A stretch of 64,000 bases of DNA, taken from positions 94,947 to 158,946 of IMG/VR virus record IMGVR_UViG_3300025810_000004. The stretch is one strand, 5' to 3'. This DNA is from a virus. The position numbers were made by a program, and so were the translations under genes. The stretch's first letter is position 1. Every line of letters starts with the position of its first letter. This document shows, one piece after another, positions 44,601-52,468 of the stretch. Under the pieces are notes generated by a model. The model ran no database searches. It was not told the origin of the DNA and worked only from the letters and a program-made list of their open reading frames with translations.

Positions 44601-47159
44601 GTAGATCCAAACACGGGCACCAAGCTTCTGGTGAGGTCCACCAGCGCGAGTCCTCCCTCCCAGAACGTCCCGACGGAGTTCTGCTATGAGAGGGTGGAAC
44701 CGTTCCTGGCTATAAGGAAGTCCTCGCTCGACGCAAACTTCGAGTTCCAGGTCACGACCGGAGTGGAAGGGGTGGGGAACGCCTCTTTCAGAGCGCTGGA
44801 CACTCGCAAGAAGTCGCTTCTGACCACCATCCTGTACGTGGACACCCCCTCCAGTTCGGGGGCGATAAAGAGGCGGGTCATAACGGGCAGACCCAAGGTT
44901 TCCCTGAGCGGCCTCCAGTCCCCAACCGACGCCGGGTATACCCGGTCCGCATTTTCGACGGCGAGTGACCCATTTGTCAGGGGGCAGGTTCTCGAATTCA
45001 CCAAGAGCACTTCCCAGGTTGCCGAATGGACCTTGTCTTCAACCGGAGACTCCCTGGTAGAAGACGAGGGGATGGTCCTTGAGTGCAGACTGGCGATAGG
45101 TACTGGCACCACCGTAGGGGATACGGGGATAGGCTTCGTCATAGGCGGGAACGTCGCGATAAGCACCACGGAAAGCAGGACCGTGCAACTCTCCTTCTCC
45201 GGTGGGGGGAAGGACACGATAGACCTGTTGGACGCGAACGAAGCGGTGGTTGTCTCCTTCGCCTTCCCTGGAACGACCTGGGAGGACGGAGCATTTCACA
45301 GCTACAAACTGTCTTGCGACCCGGTAGCAGACATAGTGGTGCTCTCCATAGACGACGTGGTTATAGGGAACGAGCCTCTATCTTCGTTCTCTGGAGGGAC
45401 GGGGGCAGTATCCCACACGATAGAGAACCAGATTTCCACAGTGGGGACCGGAGAATTCAGCGAGGTGGTGCTGGATTCTGTATACGCAATACCGCTTCGG
45501 GTGAAAGCTACGGGTACAGACACGATAGGCAGAACTCTGGGGTTCTTGGCACACAGGAACAAGAGAACAGGAGCACCTTCCTATACGGAATTGGAAGACA
45601 TAGACTCGTACGTAGTGCCGAGGTCGGACCTCGCACCGCACAGTCTGAACTCCAGCGCAGCGGCGACGATAGTACAGATGGACTACACGGCTTCTTCGGT
45701 GAACGCACGTGTGTTCCTGGACCCAGGCTGGGGGGTGTCACTGTACAGGCCGGACCTACCGTTGCCGCCGACCTCACCCGGAACGCCGGGAATAACGCCT
45801 GCAAACAGCACGGACCCACGTGACGCCTGGTGCACTCTGGAATACGCAGAGATGCCGCTGGATACAAGGTCCGGAGGAAATACTGCGAGGCAGCGCGGGG
45901 TAATAACCTTAGGGACTGGAATAGAGGAGTTCGCAGGCAAGAAGATAGGGACTACACTGTGGGGACCGACACCCATTTCGTACAGAGTGCGAGAGTTCCC
46001 ACATGCAGGGTACGGGCTGGCACCACAGAACATGGTGCTGAACCGACACACGACGCTGACCAGCGGCGAATACAACATAGACTCTGTACCGGAAACCAGA
46101 GAGATAGTATCCAGAAGCGCGGTTCTGGTGGTCATAACCGACTCCGTAGGGGCCTATAAGGCAGACAGGATATTCGTAGTCGTAGTGGACGGGGGTGTAG
46201 TACCAGCCGCAGACTACACATTCGACAAGATCACACAGGAACTGCGATTCGTATCAACGGCGGCGCTGCCTACATCGCACCACAAGGTGGCGGTGACGTT
46301 CGCGATAGGCAAGCCAGTAACCAAGCAATACCTGTGCGACCAGGAGATCGAAGAAACCGTAACGGTGCTGAACACAGGCACACCTGTACTGGTGCAGAGT
46401 GCGGATTATGCCGACGACAAATACGCTTCAGTAGAGATCTGCACGAACTCCTCCGGAGGAGACGAAGACGTACCCGCATTTGCGCCAGCATGCGACGTGG
46501 CGGGACTGACCGACATTGAAATACCAGTCACGATAAACAGCTCTTTCACCACAGAGACCGTACACGCAGCCAGCACACAGCTGCAGGGAACGGGAATAGT
46601 GGGTACCGGAACCTCGCTCGTCTCAGGGACTGCAGGGCTGTTCACGGCAAACGCACTGCCATATGCGAGACAGCAGCAGTCCACACTCAACTCGCTCGTA
46701 TACACGACCGCACACAACATACCGTTCACCAACGCGGCTGCTCCACAACGTGCACAGCAGCAGATGTCTGCACACTCACAGGGTGTGGCCATAATACTGG
46801 AGGATCGTTCCCCGAGAGAGGAAGACGCAAGCAGTCTGTTCTCAGGAGGAGAGGGGGACAACACACCACCTTCCATGGTGGACGTCCCTACAATAAACGC
46901 TGCATACGAAAACGTGCCGTCAGGAACACCGACCACAAACGGAAACGGAGCAGCCGCGTACGCACTGGAAGACTTCGCAACCACAGGCACGGTTTCGGTT
47001 GCAGGACCGGCGTTATTTTACACGGGAAGAACCACGATACAGGGTGGAAACCAGCTCCCTGCTTCGAGTACTGCGCAGCAGTATCTGGTGTTGTCAGGTG
47101 GTTCGGCTATAAACAAGACCCCGACCATAACCACAGGCATAGTCAGAGCAGCTAACTGA
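41661..47159 (+). CDS. giant tail-fibre/adhesin-like protein, 1,832 aa
   Basis: GTG start with TAGGAG upstream. The N-terminus has Gly/Tyr-rich repeats (GYGGASYGYSPYGSG; GGYGGASYGLASYGS), then an Ig-like module (PPRVTGAVSLDGYRVEVFFS). Several concanavalin/LamG-like segments follow (YRLDFEFSTSGTTI, AFHSYKLSCDPVADIVVLSID, FASITSRFLVDSYVLDGVFTG). A glycan-binding adhesin is likely. From about 45550 the codons change to A-ending forms (GCA, ACA, CCA, GTA), unlike the first two thirds, suggesting a grafted C-terminal receptor-binding region. Confidence 0.8.
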   Translation: MPVYLPGLTLGGLGYGGASYGYSPYGSGVHPRLPVPTTGGYGGASYGLASYGSVDITPPRVTGAVSLDGYRVEVFFSEDMAGDSALVDPANYSFSDVYGVPVSTVQVQLGMSSGLGFSSVIVVHSGTTLGGQYLVEVTGPTDIAGNPVGPPPTNSTSFYSLGDQASALVSIPPPPEDDGRTVRVDFKNSLGDSQAMLTEAEFSPGVESTSSYGTETSYPVAPTIGSATQNPTLLSQVDLDVHPMTSATYDLTLGPSLSMDYEGGLLPDDDPNFAGTEIGTGSSSLGTSVLVLSKGPAVQYGWSFGDTTGRMVAGTSYRLDFEFSTSGTTITPAVTNSTLGVLSASDGVIQIDVGLASQLGTEVLEITSGAFSAQVPAVWNDSNTHTVSVIRNQKGDFYSVLFDGVPLSTFSIASATGAAVYAAGSAFVLGTAHEVSLFKLNRVKLTSSSTLFTSAWNFIHGLEESFTGSSVLTRDRILTKYGPLVRGWGDNTPATKQDVEVRVDGVAVSLAGVNPYVGEVYPEIPIPLAAAGTLSVEVDYIWFRTPAMEMAGLNTRGLTLNTWDRSSGHTSPPEPGPTPISATGTVKTNRFSLGVALAPYARKSPEQIGHKYIGYQKEYSALLNTESTLKLNQNPHAISVGDITVEALVESGVFDGTTTPAAAPTPWDFDGEDDGSVVGDGTYKVVDSSTGPYGIGTAAIYHRELDLSLETFASITSRFLVDSYVLDGVFTGVGFGIHDGANLIMVGALVVDGVKHVGILLDGSNPHLEESWQVGPASDAEAKSSTEILIPFGEAPVGLYPGQKFRVPSGPQKGVYTIGECGLDTESDSVGNTFVEITFSPALPYSIDLYEGRDFPVVFEVPWDTNLVSFRLNSEFPEGGMTIRLGGVLSAVLADTSVEYPATLPAPVETSLLIPASDKGEVFWGSISRRAESESLWDFVQYESSPTIIHQTVQGVQVTNNTDAVLTDPWYEVGGLGEAKVDPNTGTKLLVRSTSASPPSQNVPTEFCYERVEPFLAIRKSSLDANFEFQVTTGVEGVGNASFRALDTRKKSLLTTILYVDTPSSSGAIKRRVITGRPKVSLSGLQSPTDAGYTRSAFSTASDPFVRGQVLEFTKSTSQVAEWTLSSTGDSLVEDEGMVLECRLAIGTGTTVGDTGIGFVIGGNVAISTTESRTVQLSFSGGGKDTIDLLDANEAVVVSFAFPGTTWEDGAFHSYKLSCDPVADIVVLSIDDVVIGNEPLSSFSGGTGAVSHTIENQISTVGTGEFSEVVLDSVYAIPLRVKATGTDTIGRTLGFLAHRNKRTGAPSYTELEDIDSYVVPRSDLAPHSLNSSAAATIVQMDYTASSVNARVFLDPGWGVSLYRPDLPLPPTSPGTPGITPANSTDPRDAWCTLEYAEMPLDTRSGGNTARQRGVITLGTGIEEFAGKKIGTTLWGPTPISYRVREFPHAGYGLAPQNMVLNRHTTLTSGEYNIDSVPETREIVSRSAVLVVITDSVGAYKADRIFVVVVDGGVVPAADYTFDKITQELRFVSTAALPTSHHKVAVTFAIGKPVTKQYLCDQEIEETVTVLNTGTPVLVQSADYADDKYASVEICTNSSGGDEDVPAFAPACDVAGLTDIEIPVTINSSFTTETVHAASTQLQGTGIVGTGTSLVSGTAGLFTANALPYARQQQSTLNSLVYTTAHNIPFTNAAAPQRAQQQMSAHSQGVAIILEDRSPREEDASSLFSGGEGDNTPPSMVDVPTINAAYENVPSGTPTTNGNGAAAYALEDFATTGTVSVAGPALFYTGRTTIQGGNQLPASSTAQQYLVLSGGSAINKTPTITTGIVRAAN

Positions 47160-47196
47160 TACTGAGTATCACTCACTGTCAGTCAATATCACTGAC
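47157..47196. terminator. dyads at the convergent ends of 41661-47159 and 47179-47874
   Basis: TGATAC-TGA-GTATCA (47157-47171) is a perfect 6-3-6 dyad overlapping the stop of the giant gene. GTCAGT...ACTGAC (47178-47196, 7-nt loop) follows. Both could fold in either transcript and separate the convergent units; there is no T-run. Confidence 0.5.
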
Positions 47197-47874
47197 CCAA
47201 CCTACAATCCCTCCACCCCACCAGTGGACTTTGCTGTTCATCTTGTCCCTGTATGCAACTCCAAAGAAGTGTTCGTTGTCGAACAGGGGACACGGGGGAC
47301 CCAAACTGCGCCAACCAATCCTTGGGTCCTTCTCGTACAGAAGTGGGGCGATTCGACGAGATATCGAGGTCAGACTCTCCCTGCTGTTTCGACCCATTGA
47401 GGAAGCGATGGGTTTGTAGATACCTGTGCTTTGCAATTCGAGGACTCTGATACCCCAAACCTTTTCGTTGTGGATCGAGTTTTCGCTCCCCGTGACGGAA
47501 GAGTGTTCCCTCCTCAGAACAAAGTTCTTGAGTATCCCAATCCTCAAACCTGAACGTTCAACCGCGTGGTAGGTAAGACCATGGCCTATGATTTCCTTGA
47601 CCATGTGTCGGAACTTCTTTCCGTCTATCTGCTCCTCGATATAATCGATGGTATTCGATTGTATCGAGGCTATCGAATTGAGAGGTCGTTCTTCTTTGTT
47701 TGGTGGCACATCTGACTCCCGTCCGTGGAAGATTGCTCGATAGTAGGGAAATACCAGTATTTTGGGGGGTACGATACCCCTCTCCGGGTAGAGAAGGGCA
47801 AATGGAATCAGGCCAGTATTCCAAGAGGTCCCGAAGCCCAAATACAAGTCAAGGCCCCTCCCGTGTTTCTGCAT
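47179..47874 (-). CDS. hypothetical protein with atypical composition
   Basis: 231 aa, not recognised. It has a Trp/Gly-rich C-terminus (VHWWGGGIVGWVSDID) and SLTSISRRIAPLLYEKDPRI. Base composition is more AT-rich than the neighbours. No ribosome site is visible before ATG 47874; instead a TCGGT-GAC-ACCGA dyad (47882-47894) lies there. It also contains a TCGAT-TGT-ATCGA dyad (47655-47667). It may be a recent insertion. Confidence 0.6.
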   Translation of the reverse strand: MQKHGRGLDLYLGFGTSWNTGLIPFALLYPERGIVPPKILVFPYYRAIFHGRESDVPPNKEERPLNSIASIQSNTIDYIEEQIDGKKFRHMVKEIIGHGLTYHAVERSGLRIGILKNFVLRREHSSVTGSENSIHNEKVWGIRVLELQSTGIYKPIASSMGRNSRESLTSISRRIAPLLYEKDPRIGWRSLGPPCPLFDNEHFFGVAYRDKMNSKVHWWGGGIVGWVSDID

Positions 47875-47881
47875 CGGTCGG

Positions 47882-47950
47882 TCGGTGACACCGAACCGAG
47901 CAGAACAGCAGGAGGGGCCAGTAGAGTGCTTCGGTTATCGATAATATCGA
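47882..47950. promoter_or_regulatory. two 13-bp 5-3-5 palindromes upstream of the 47874 gene
   Basis: TCGGT-GAC-ACCGA (47882-47894) and TCGAT-AAT-ATCGA (47938-47950), 43 nt apart, in the leader of the 47179-47874 gene. Both have the TC-purine-purine-T, 3-nt spacer, complementary arm design found also at 48175 and five times between 57554 and 58345. Candidate operators or small RNA hairpins. Confidence 0.6.
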
Positions 47951-47964
47951 GATACAAATGAAGG

Positions 47965-48010
47965 CCCCCCAGCCGGATTGCCCCTTGCTCAAAGGCATCC
48001 GGCTGGGGGG
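47965..48010. terminator. long G/C hairpin
   Basis: CCCCCCAGCCGGATTGCC (47965-47982) pairs with GGCATCCGGCTGGGGGG (47994-48010), leaving one bulged base and an 11-nt loop. It separates the tRNA-like sequences at 48.0-48.3 kb from the leftward 47874 gene and is a strong candidate for a terminator or RNA-processing structure. Confidence 0.65.
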
Positions 48011-48027
48011 AATTCACATGAAAAGAA

Positions 48028-48051
48028 GCGGGAGGGAGGATTCGAACCTCC
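48028..48051 (-). other. isolated tRNA T-arm-like sequence
   Basis: GGAGG-TTCGAAT-CCTCC is a perfect T-arm, followed by CTCCCGC as would suit an acceptor 3' strand. The matching 5' strand (GCGGGAG) is not found within a normal tRNA distance upstream, and no clear D or anticodon arm could be built. Probably a tRNA remnant or a highly divergent tRNA. Confidence 0.4.
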
Positions 48052-48174
48052 GAAAACCACCCCACAAGGGCCTTCGCCAGAGCAGAGTGGCGCAGCCACC
48101 ATGGCTGTCTTCGGTACGTCTGCCAACGCACCTTGCCTATCCCCTCGCCCAGTGGCAGCTGGACACACAGTCAC

Positions 48175-48187
48175 TCAGTATCACTGA
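48175..48187. promoter_or_regulatory. 13-bp palindrome TCAGT-ATC-ACTGA
   Basis: Member of the 5-3-5 palindrome family with a third arm version (TCAGT/ACTGA). It lies between two tRNA-like sequences in non-coding DNA. Confidence 0.5.
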
Positions 48188-48215
48188 GAACTGAAAGGGC
48201 TCCCGCGCAAAATTT

Positions 48216-48306
48216 GGTCTGTGGAGGGAGTCGAACCCACTTTATCCAACGTCGGAATCGAACCGACCTGCCAGCTGCCGCCGACTGCCATTCCAGGCTC
48301 ACAGAT
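48216..48306 (-). tRNA. tRNA-Ser-like sequence (anticodon CGA), aberrant
   Basis: Acceptor halves TCTGTG and CACAGA pair over 6 bp. GTCGG-TTCGATT-CCGAC gives an anticodon arm with CGA, and GTGGG-TTCGACT-CCCTC a T-arm with one mismatch. The D region is about 20 nt too long and could hold an insertion. Read as a damaged or unusual class II tRNA; the assignment is uncertain. Confidence 0.3.
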
Positions 48307-48339
48307 TTCCGAGGGAGGAGAGGAAAAACCTCCCCCCTT

Positions 48340-48376
48340 CACCCCTTTATCCTCATTTGGGGCTTCAATTAATATA
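48340..48376 (-). promoter_or_regulatory. nine-copy leader element, copy 1
   Basis: Read leftward: TATATTAATTGAAGCCCC, then AAATGAGGATAAAGGGGTG. TATTAAT-like box followed by CCCC...GGGG arms. It directs transcription toward the tRNA-like sequences and the 47874 gene, and lies just after the 48439-49182 gene. Confidence 0.75.
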
Positions 48377-48438
48377 CTTTATTTCGAACTTGTATTTCGA
48401 ATTTAACCAAATTGTGCTTTAAGACACCAAAAACGCCA

Positions 48439-49182
48439 CTAAGCGGCGGCATCGCGCTCTGCGTTCAGCGACTCGGCGTAGGCCACGAGGTCAGCTCCGA
48501 GCTTGGTGTCCAGAGCCTTCCACTGGTCGAAGACCCCCAGAACGTGGCAGCAATCCGGACCGTAACCGATCTCGATGCTGGCCGGGACGGAGAGCTTGTG
48601 GCCACAACGGCAGCAGGCACCCTCGTGCCAGACCTCGACCACCTTGGGGAGGTCGGTGCCGAACCGGACCTGGTCCCAGATCCATGCGAACGCTTTGTGG
48701 CGCACGGTGTCGCTGGCCGGAACCTCACCGGGCTTGGCAACTCCGTACTTGTTGCACGCGCCACGGAGGCGGTACTCCTGGTTCGCGGTGGGGCGACCGT
48801 ACTTCTTGACGTTCTCAACCAGCTTCTGGTGGTTGTCGATCCAGTGACCCTTCAGCCCCTCAGCCATCTTGGCTTCGAGGGCAGCAGCCGCGTCACGCCA
48901 CCCGTAGGCGCGGTACTGCCCGTTGGGCTCCACGACCCCGATGCACTTGTAGTGCGACTTGCGGAGGTTGTTGTCTCCGGTGAAGACCCACACCTCAAAC
49001 AGGGCACCCGCGAGGTCGGGTTTGATCGCCTTGTAGGTGGCGCGGTTTCCGGTCTTGATGTTCTTGACGGTGAACATCGCGTTTCCGCCAGTGATGAACT
49101 CCATGATCGCCATGGGATTTTCCAGCAGACGCTGGTGGCGAGAGTTGTTGGCGGTGACTACGGGCTGGGATGCGTTGGCCAT
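48439..49182 (-). CDS. DUF6011-like zinc protein
   Basis: 247 aa; ATG with GGAG upstream. The C-terminus CCRCGHKLSVPASIEIGYGP, then DCCHVLG (about 197-222), matches the CxxCGxxLxxPxSxxxGxGPxC signature of DUF6011, a presumed zinc ribbon common in phages. The N-terminal 120 residues (AMFTVKNIKTGNRATYKA..., LFEVWVFTGDNNLRKSHY) look like a beta domain often paired with it. Own promoter-like element (copy 2) 38 nt upstream. ATC-type codons. Confidence 0.8.
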   Translation of the reverse strand: MANASQPVVTANNSRHQRLLENPMAIMEFITGGNAMFTVKNIKTGNRATYKAIKPDLAGALFEVWVFTGDNNLRKSHYKCIGVVEPNGQYRAYGWRDAAAALEAKMAEGLKGHWIDNHQKLVENVKKYGRPTANQEYRLRGACNKYGVAKPGEVPASDTVRHKAFAWIWDQVRFGTDLPKVVEVWHEGACCRCGHKLSVPASIEIGYGPDCCHVLGVFDQWKALDTKLGADLVAYAESLNAERDAAA

Positions 49183-49220
49183 TGTGATGACTCCTGCTTG
49201 GGTTGTACAGTTTTCTCTCT

Positions 49221-49259
49221 CACCCCTTTATCCTCGTTTAGGGGGCTCGATTAATACCT
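49221..49259 (-). promoter_or_regulatory. nine-copy leader element, copy 2
   Basis: Leftward GGTATTAATCGAGCCCCC, then TAAACGAGGATAAAGGGGTG; ends about 38 nt before the ATG of the DUF6011-like gene. Arms CCCC/GGGG with the loop carrying GAGGATAAA. Confidence 0.8.
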
Positions 49260-49276
49260 ATTATTTTAGGCGAATG

Positions 49277-50134
49277 TCAGACGAGACCTTCGAGGACAGC
49301 CTCGTCGACCTCCACCTCGTCAGTCTGTGCCTTACAAGCAGCGACGCCACCAGCGTTGAGGAGCCAGTTGACGGTCCCCTCTTCGTCGGCGGGTGCCAGC
49401 TTGAAGCTGGTGTAGCGGCCAATCTTCAGCTGGGCACGAATTACCCGCTTGGCCACCTGCAGGGGTGCGCTCTTGGAGCGCGGGATCGGACCGTTCTCGG
49501 CTGCGGTGAGAACCTTCTGCCCGATCAGCAGTCCCTGGAGGTAGACCGTTCCGACGGGAGCAGCCAGCTTCGCGTCGGGGTCGGTGGAACCCTTGTAGAC
49601 GCGAGCACCACGGACCTTGTTGCCGTCCTTGTCGAGCAGAGGCTCGAAGACGTCAGCCGTGGTCGGCTTGGTGTCTCCGTCGATGGTGCGCTGGAGGTCA
49701 GCAACCACCGCGTCCACGGCAGCATCCACGATCTCGCGGGTGACGGGCACCTGACGCATCCCACCGGGGATCTCGGCGTCGAGACGGGCCACGAGGTCGG
49801 CCTTCTTCCCGGAGTCGTCCAGTCCGTTCTCGCGGCACCACTCCTGCAGCTGAGCCAGCTTCGCGGACTTCTTCCAGACGCGCTCCCATCCCATCAGGCC
49901 ACGGTCAGCGATCGCCTGCTTGTCGTCGGCGGTCATGGCCTCGGCCTCCGCCTTGGAGACGGTGACCAGCCGCATGTACTTGAACCCGGTGACCACGAGT
50001 GCATGCACGAGGTCGTCCCCGTATCGCTTCCCTCCGACGACGCGTCCGACCTTGGGGTAAATGAGTCCGGTGAAGCCCTTGTGGGCAGCGGCGAGGGTCT
50101 CAACGAGGTGGGGGAGGTTGGCGGAAACGGTCAT
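49277..50134 (-). CDS. SAP-domain protein
   Basis: 285 aa; ATG with CCGGAG upstream. A SAP motif (AKLAQLQEWCRENGLDDSGK, then KADLVARL, about 91-118) predicts binding to DNA. The rest (FTGLIYPKVGRVVGGKRYGD, GARVYKGSTDPDAKLAAPVG TVYLQGLLIGQKVL) is a beta-type domain of unknown role. Preceded by leader element copy 3. Confidence 0.75.
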   Translation of the reverse strand: MTVSANLPHLVETLAAAHKGFTGLIYPKVGRVVGGKRYGDDLVHALVVTGFKYMRLVTVSKAEAEAMTADDKQAIADRGLMGWERVWKKSAKLAQLQEWCRENGLDDSGKKADLVARLDAEIPGGMRQVPVTREIVDAAVDAVVADLQRTIDGDTKPTTADVFEPLLDKDGNKVRGARVYKGSTDPDAKLAAPVGTVYLQGLLIGQKVLTAAENGPIPRSKSAPLQVAKRVIRAQLKIGRYTSFKLAPADEEGTVNWLLNAGGVAACKAQTDEVEVDEAVLEGLV

Positions 50135-50184
50135 GGAAAACTCCGGTGTGTGGGAATAACGGATGCAAACGCGTCGAAGGTGGA

Positions 50185-50228
50185 ACCCCTCGGGTTTTTA
50201 TCTTTATTATAGACTTTGATTAATATAT
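50185..50228 (-). promoter_or_regulatory. nine-copy leader element, copy 3 (divergent)
   Basis: Leftward ATATTAATCAAAGTCTATAA, then TAAAGATAAAAACCCGAGGG: keeps TATTAATC and AAGATAAA but the stem is altered. An (AT)n run (50221-50241) precedes it. Located 51 nt upstream of the SAP gene. Confidence 0.6.
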
Positions 50229-50296
50229 ATATATATATATATACGCACGGTATGTCCAAGAAGGACATACCGTGCGCTGTTGGGGGATCTAATCGT

Positions 50297-50935
50297 TTAT
50301 CGGCCCCAGATTTCGTCCTCGGTGGGCGACTCACCGCATTCCGCGTACAGAGCCTTCAAAACCTCTTCGGCCTCTTCAACTCCGTAGCCGTCCTCGTTCA
50401 TTTCCACACCCCGGATTTCTGCCAAGATGTGTTCACGTGGACGCTGTGCAGCCCCCAATTTCGCGACCTGAACCACCTGCGTCCGACCCTGGCCGAACAC
50501 CAGCATGGCTGGTGGGTTGGAATTGATGGCTTCGCGGATTACGACGCCCGTGACGCTGGTCACCTTCTTTTCCTTCCAGGACCAACCCTTGTAGGAAACC
50601 CCGGTGCCCATGCCCAACGACAGTTCCTGCTCGCAGTCGCTCTCTTCGGTCAGGTTCTGTGCTTCAAGCTCCACCACGATTTGGATGTTCACCCGCCCTT
50701 GGAGAGGGGAGGCACCAACCACCCTTGCGGTTTCATCCAACTCGATTCCCTGCAGCACCGCTTCCATCAAAGCACTGGACTTCTTGATGAAGTGCGAGAC
50801 GCCGTGGCGACCCGGTTCCCTCCGTTCCACCAATCCATCGGCAACAACGTCCGGGTCAGCAAGGGCGTGGTATACGTGAACCTCCACGCCCTTGCTTGGT
50901 TCTTCCCAGAAAGTGTGGGAGATTACAGCGAACAT
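50297..50935 (-). CDS. hypothetical protein coupled to the vWA gene
   Basis: 212 aa starting within the stop of the vWA gene (TGATG). Beta/alpha character (VEVHVYHALADPDVVADGLV, VNIQIVVELEAQNLTEESDC), acidic C-terminus. No motif. Coupling suggests it acts with the CobT-like vWA protein. Confidence 0.65.
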   Translation of the reverse strand: MFAVISHTFWEEPSKGVEVHVYHALADPDVVADGLVERREPGRHGVSHFIKKSSALMEAVLQGIELDETARVVGASPLQGRVNIQIVVELEAQNLTEESDCEQELSLGMGTGVSYKGWSWKEKKVTSVTGVVIREAINSNPPAMLVFGQGRTQVVQVAKLGAAQRPREHILAEIRGVEMNEDGYGVEEAEEVLKALYAECGESPTEDEIWGR

Positions 50936-52413
50936 CAGTACCCCCGACGGGCATGGCCCGTGGTGCCGTCCAACTGGGCACGGCCACCACCAGTGGGAGG
51001 GAAGACCAGCGACTCAACCTTGTCGACCAAGGCGCGAGGCAGATCCTCGACATTTTCAACGACCACGTGGTCGGGGAAAAGACCCTCAACTCCGCGACAG
51101 CCCCAGCCGATGCCGACGCCCACGACCTTGATCCCAGCCTCTTCGGCCAGCCGGATCTGACGCTGCACCACCTTGGGGGAGTTGGGGACACCGTCCGTCA
51201 CTACCAGAATCAGACGGTGCTTCTCTTCCCGCGTGTTGATCTGTTCAAGGGCGAACTGAACCCCATCGCTGAGCGGAGTACCACCAGTGGCGCTGTACTT
51301 CCAGAAGCGGTCCGCAACGTCCTTGGTCTTCTCCTGCCAGTCCTTGAAGATGATGTAGTCCACGCCACTGGTCCGGTGGAAGTCTCCTTCTTTCACCAGA
51401 GCCCTGGCCCCGTAGGGGTTGGCCGCGTATTCCCAGTTGTCTCTGACGCCACAGCACAGGATGGGGGAGCCAAGGTCGCAGAAGGCACTGGCGACAGCGT
51501 ACATGCCCTTTGCTGCCATCTTGTAGAGTTTTCTGTCTCCACGACCTCCGTCCATCGAACCCGACATATCACCAACAACGGCGATCGCCAGACTCTCGGC
51601 AGGCTGCTTCTTGATCCGAGCCCACGGACGGCTGGGGGTCTTGCCTCCCTTCATTTCGATGAAGGAAGCGACCAGACGCCGATCCGAGAGGTGCGAACCA
51701 CGACGGAGACCGTGGCGAACCTCGGGCTGGCGGCTCGAAAGGAACTTGTTCCGGAAGTAACTGCGGAGAGCAGCCACGGTCGTCAGAAGCTCCTTGTCTG
51801 CCTTCCTGGTCTTCCGCTTGAAGGAGTCCCGCTGGTGATCAGCAATCTCCGGGGTTACCACCCGGTCACAGCCCGTGTCCCAAGGACGCCAGATCTGCTC
51901 GTCGGTGCGAACGTCCTCAGCTTCCTTGTCGAAGCCCTGAGTCAGAGCCTCCAGAGGGTCGAGAAGTCCGGTGTCTCCCTCGAAGTCTTCGAGTTCCATG
52001 CCCGGACCTTCGTCCTCGGCGTTCCCACCAGCCTTGTTGCCGCCTTCTTCGCCAGCACCCTCACCGTCGGCGTCGTCACCGTCATCGGCGTCGTCACCCT
52101 CGGCACTCTCTCCCTCACCCTCACCCTCGGCACCCTCACCGTCTTGGGGCTCACCGTCATCGGCGTCACCCTCGGCTTCTTCGCCGTCAGCGTCACCGTC
52201 GGTATCCTCACCACCCTCACCTTCGGTGGGGTCGTCAGCGCCCTCTTCCTCGGTGTCGTCGGCTTCGTCGCCAGCACCGTCGGCACCCTCGGTGTCGCCG
52301 TCTGCGGGCTCACCCTCGGCACCATCAGTGTCGTCAGCAGGTCGGGCCACCGGACGGAGCTGATCGGACGTTCCATCGAACAGACCGACCAGTCGCATCA
52401 TCATGGTTTTCAT
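50935..52413 (-). CDS. CobT-like vWA-domain protein
   Basis: 492 aa from ATG 52413 (GGAGG 9 nt upstream); the upstream open frame is rejected because it overlaps the promoter element and the neighbour gene. Residues about 30-140 are an extremely acidic Asp/Glu/Gly linker, as in CobT. The C-terminal vWA domain has an intact MIDAS: VVGDMSGSMDGG (DxSxS), ATGGTPLSDGVQFA (Thr) and LVVTDGVPNS (Asp). vWA proteins of this type pair with MoxR/CobS AAA+ ATPases. Here the partner is encoded at 55368-56522 and the usual N-terminal part is separate (52469-53554). Confidence 0.85.
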   Translation of the reverse strand: MKTMMMRLVGLFDGTSDQLRPVARPADDTDGAEGEPADGDTEGADGAGDEADDTEEEGADDPTEGEGGEDTDGDADGEEAEGDADDGEPQDGEGAEGEGEGESAEGDDADDGDDADGEGAGEEGGNKAGGNAEDEGPGMELEDFEGDTGLLDPLEALTQGFDKEAEDVRTDEQIWRPWDTGCDRVVTPEIADHQRDSFKRKTRKADKELLTTVAALRSYFRNKFLSSRQPEVRHGLRRGSHLSDRRLVASFIEMKGGKTPSRPWARIKKQPAESLAIAVVGDMSGSMDGGRGDRKLYKMAAKGMYAVASAFCDLGSPILCCGVRDNWEYAANPYGARALVKEGDFHRTSGVDYIIFKDWQEKTKDVADRFWKYSATGGTPLSDGVQFALEQINTREEKHRLILVVTDGVPNSPKVVQRQIRLAEEAGIKVVGVGIGWGCRGVEGLFPDHVVVENVEDLPRALVDKVESLVFPPTGGGRAQLDGTTGHARRGY

Positions 52414-52425
52414 AACTTTTGCCTC

Positions 52426-52461
52426 CACCCCTTTATCCCTCTTTCGGAGTTTGATTAATAC
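52426..52461 (-). promoter_or_regulatory. nine-copy leader element, copy 4
   Basis: Leftward GGGTATTAATCAAACTCCGA, then AAGAGGGATAAAGGGGTGG; about 13 nt before the vWA ATG. Arm ACTCC pairs with GGGGT using one wobble pair. Confidence 0.8.
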
Positions 52462-52468
52462 CCACCCT

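Noticed and set aside
50216-51160. Plus-strand ORFs of 300-520 aa opposite the early region (for example 50216-51160, 50896-52458, 55356-56549)
   Set aside because: Antisense to genes with clear vWA, AAA+ and zinc motifs; they arise from the strong codon bias of the real strand.
52020-52330. Apparent simple-sequence repeat
   Set aside because: Explained by the Asp/Glu/Gly-coding acidic linker of the CobT-like protein; not an independent repeat element.
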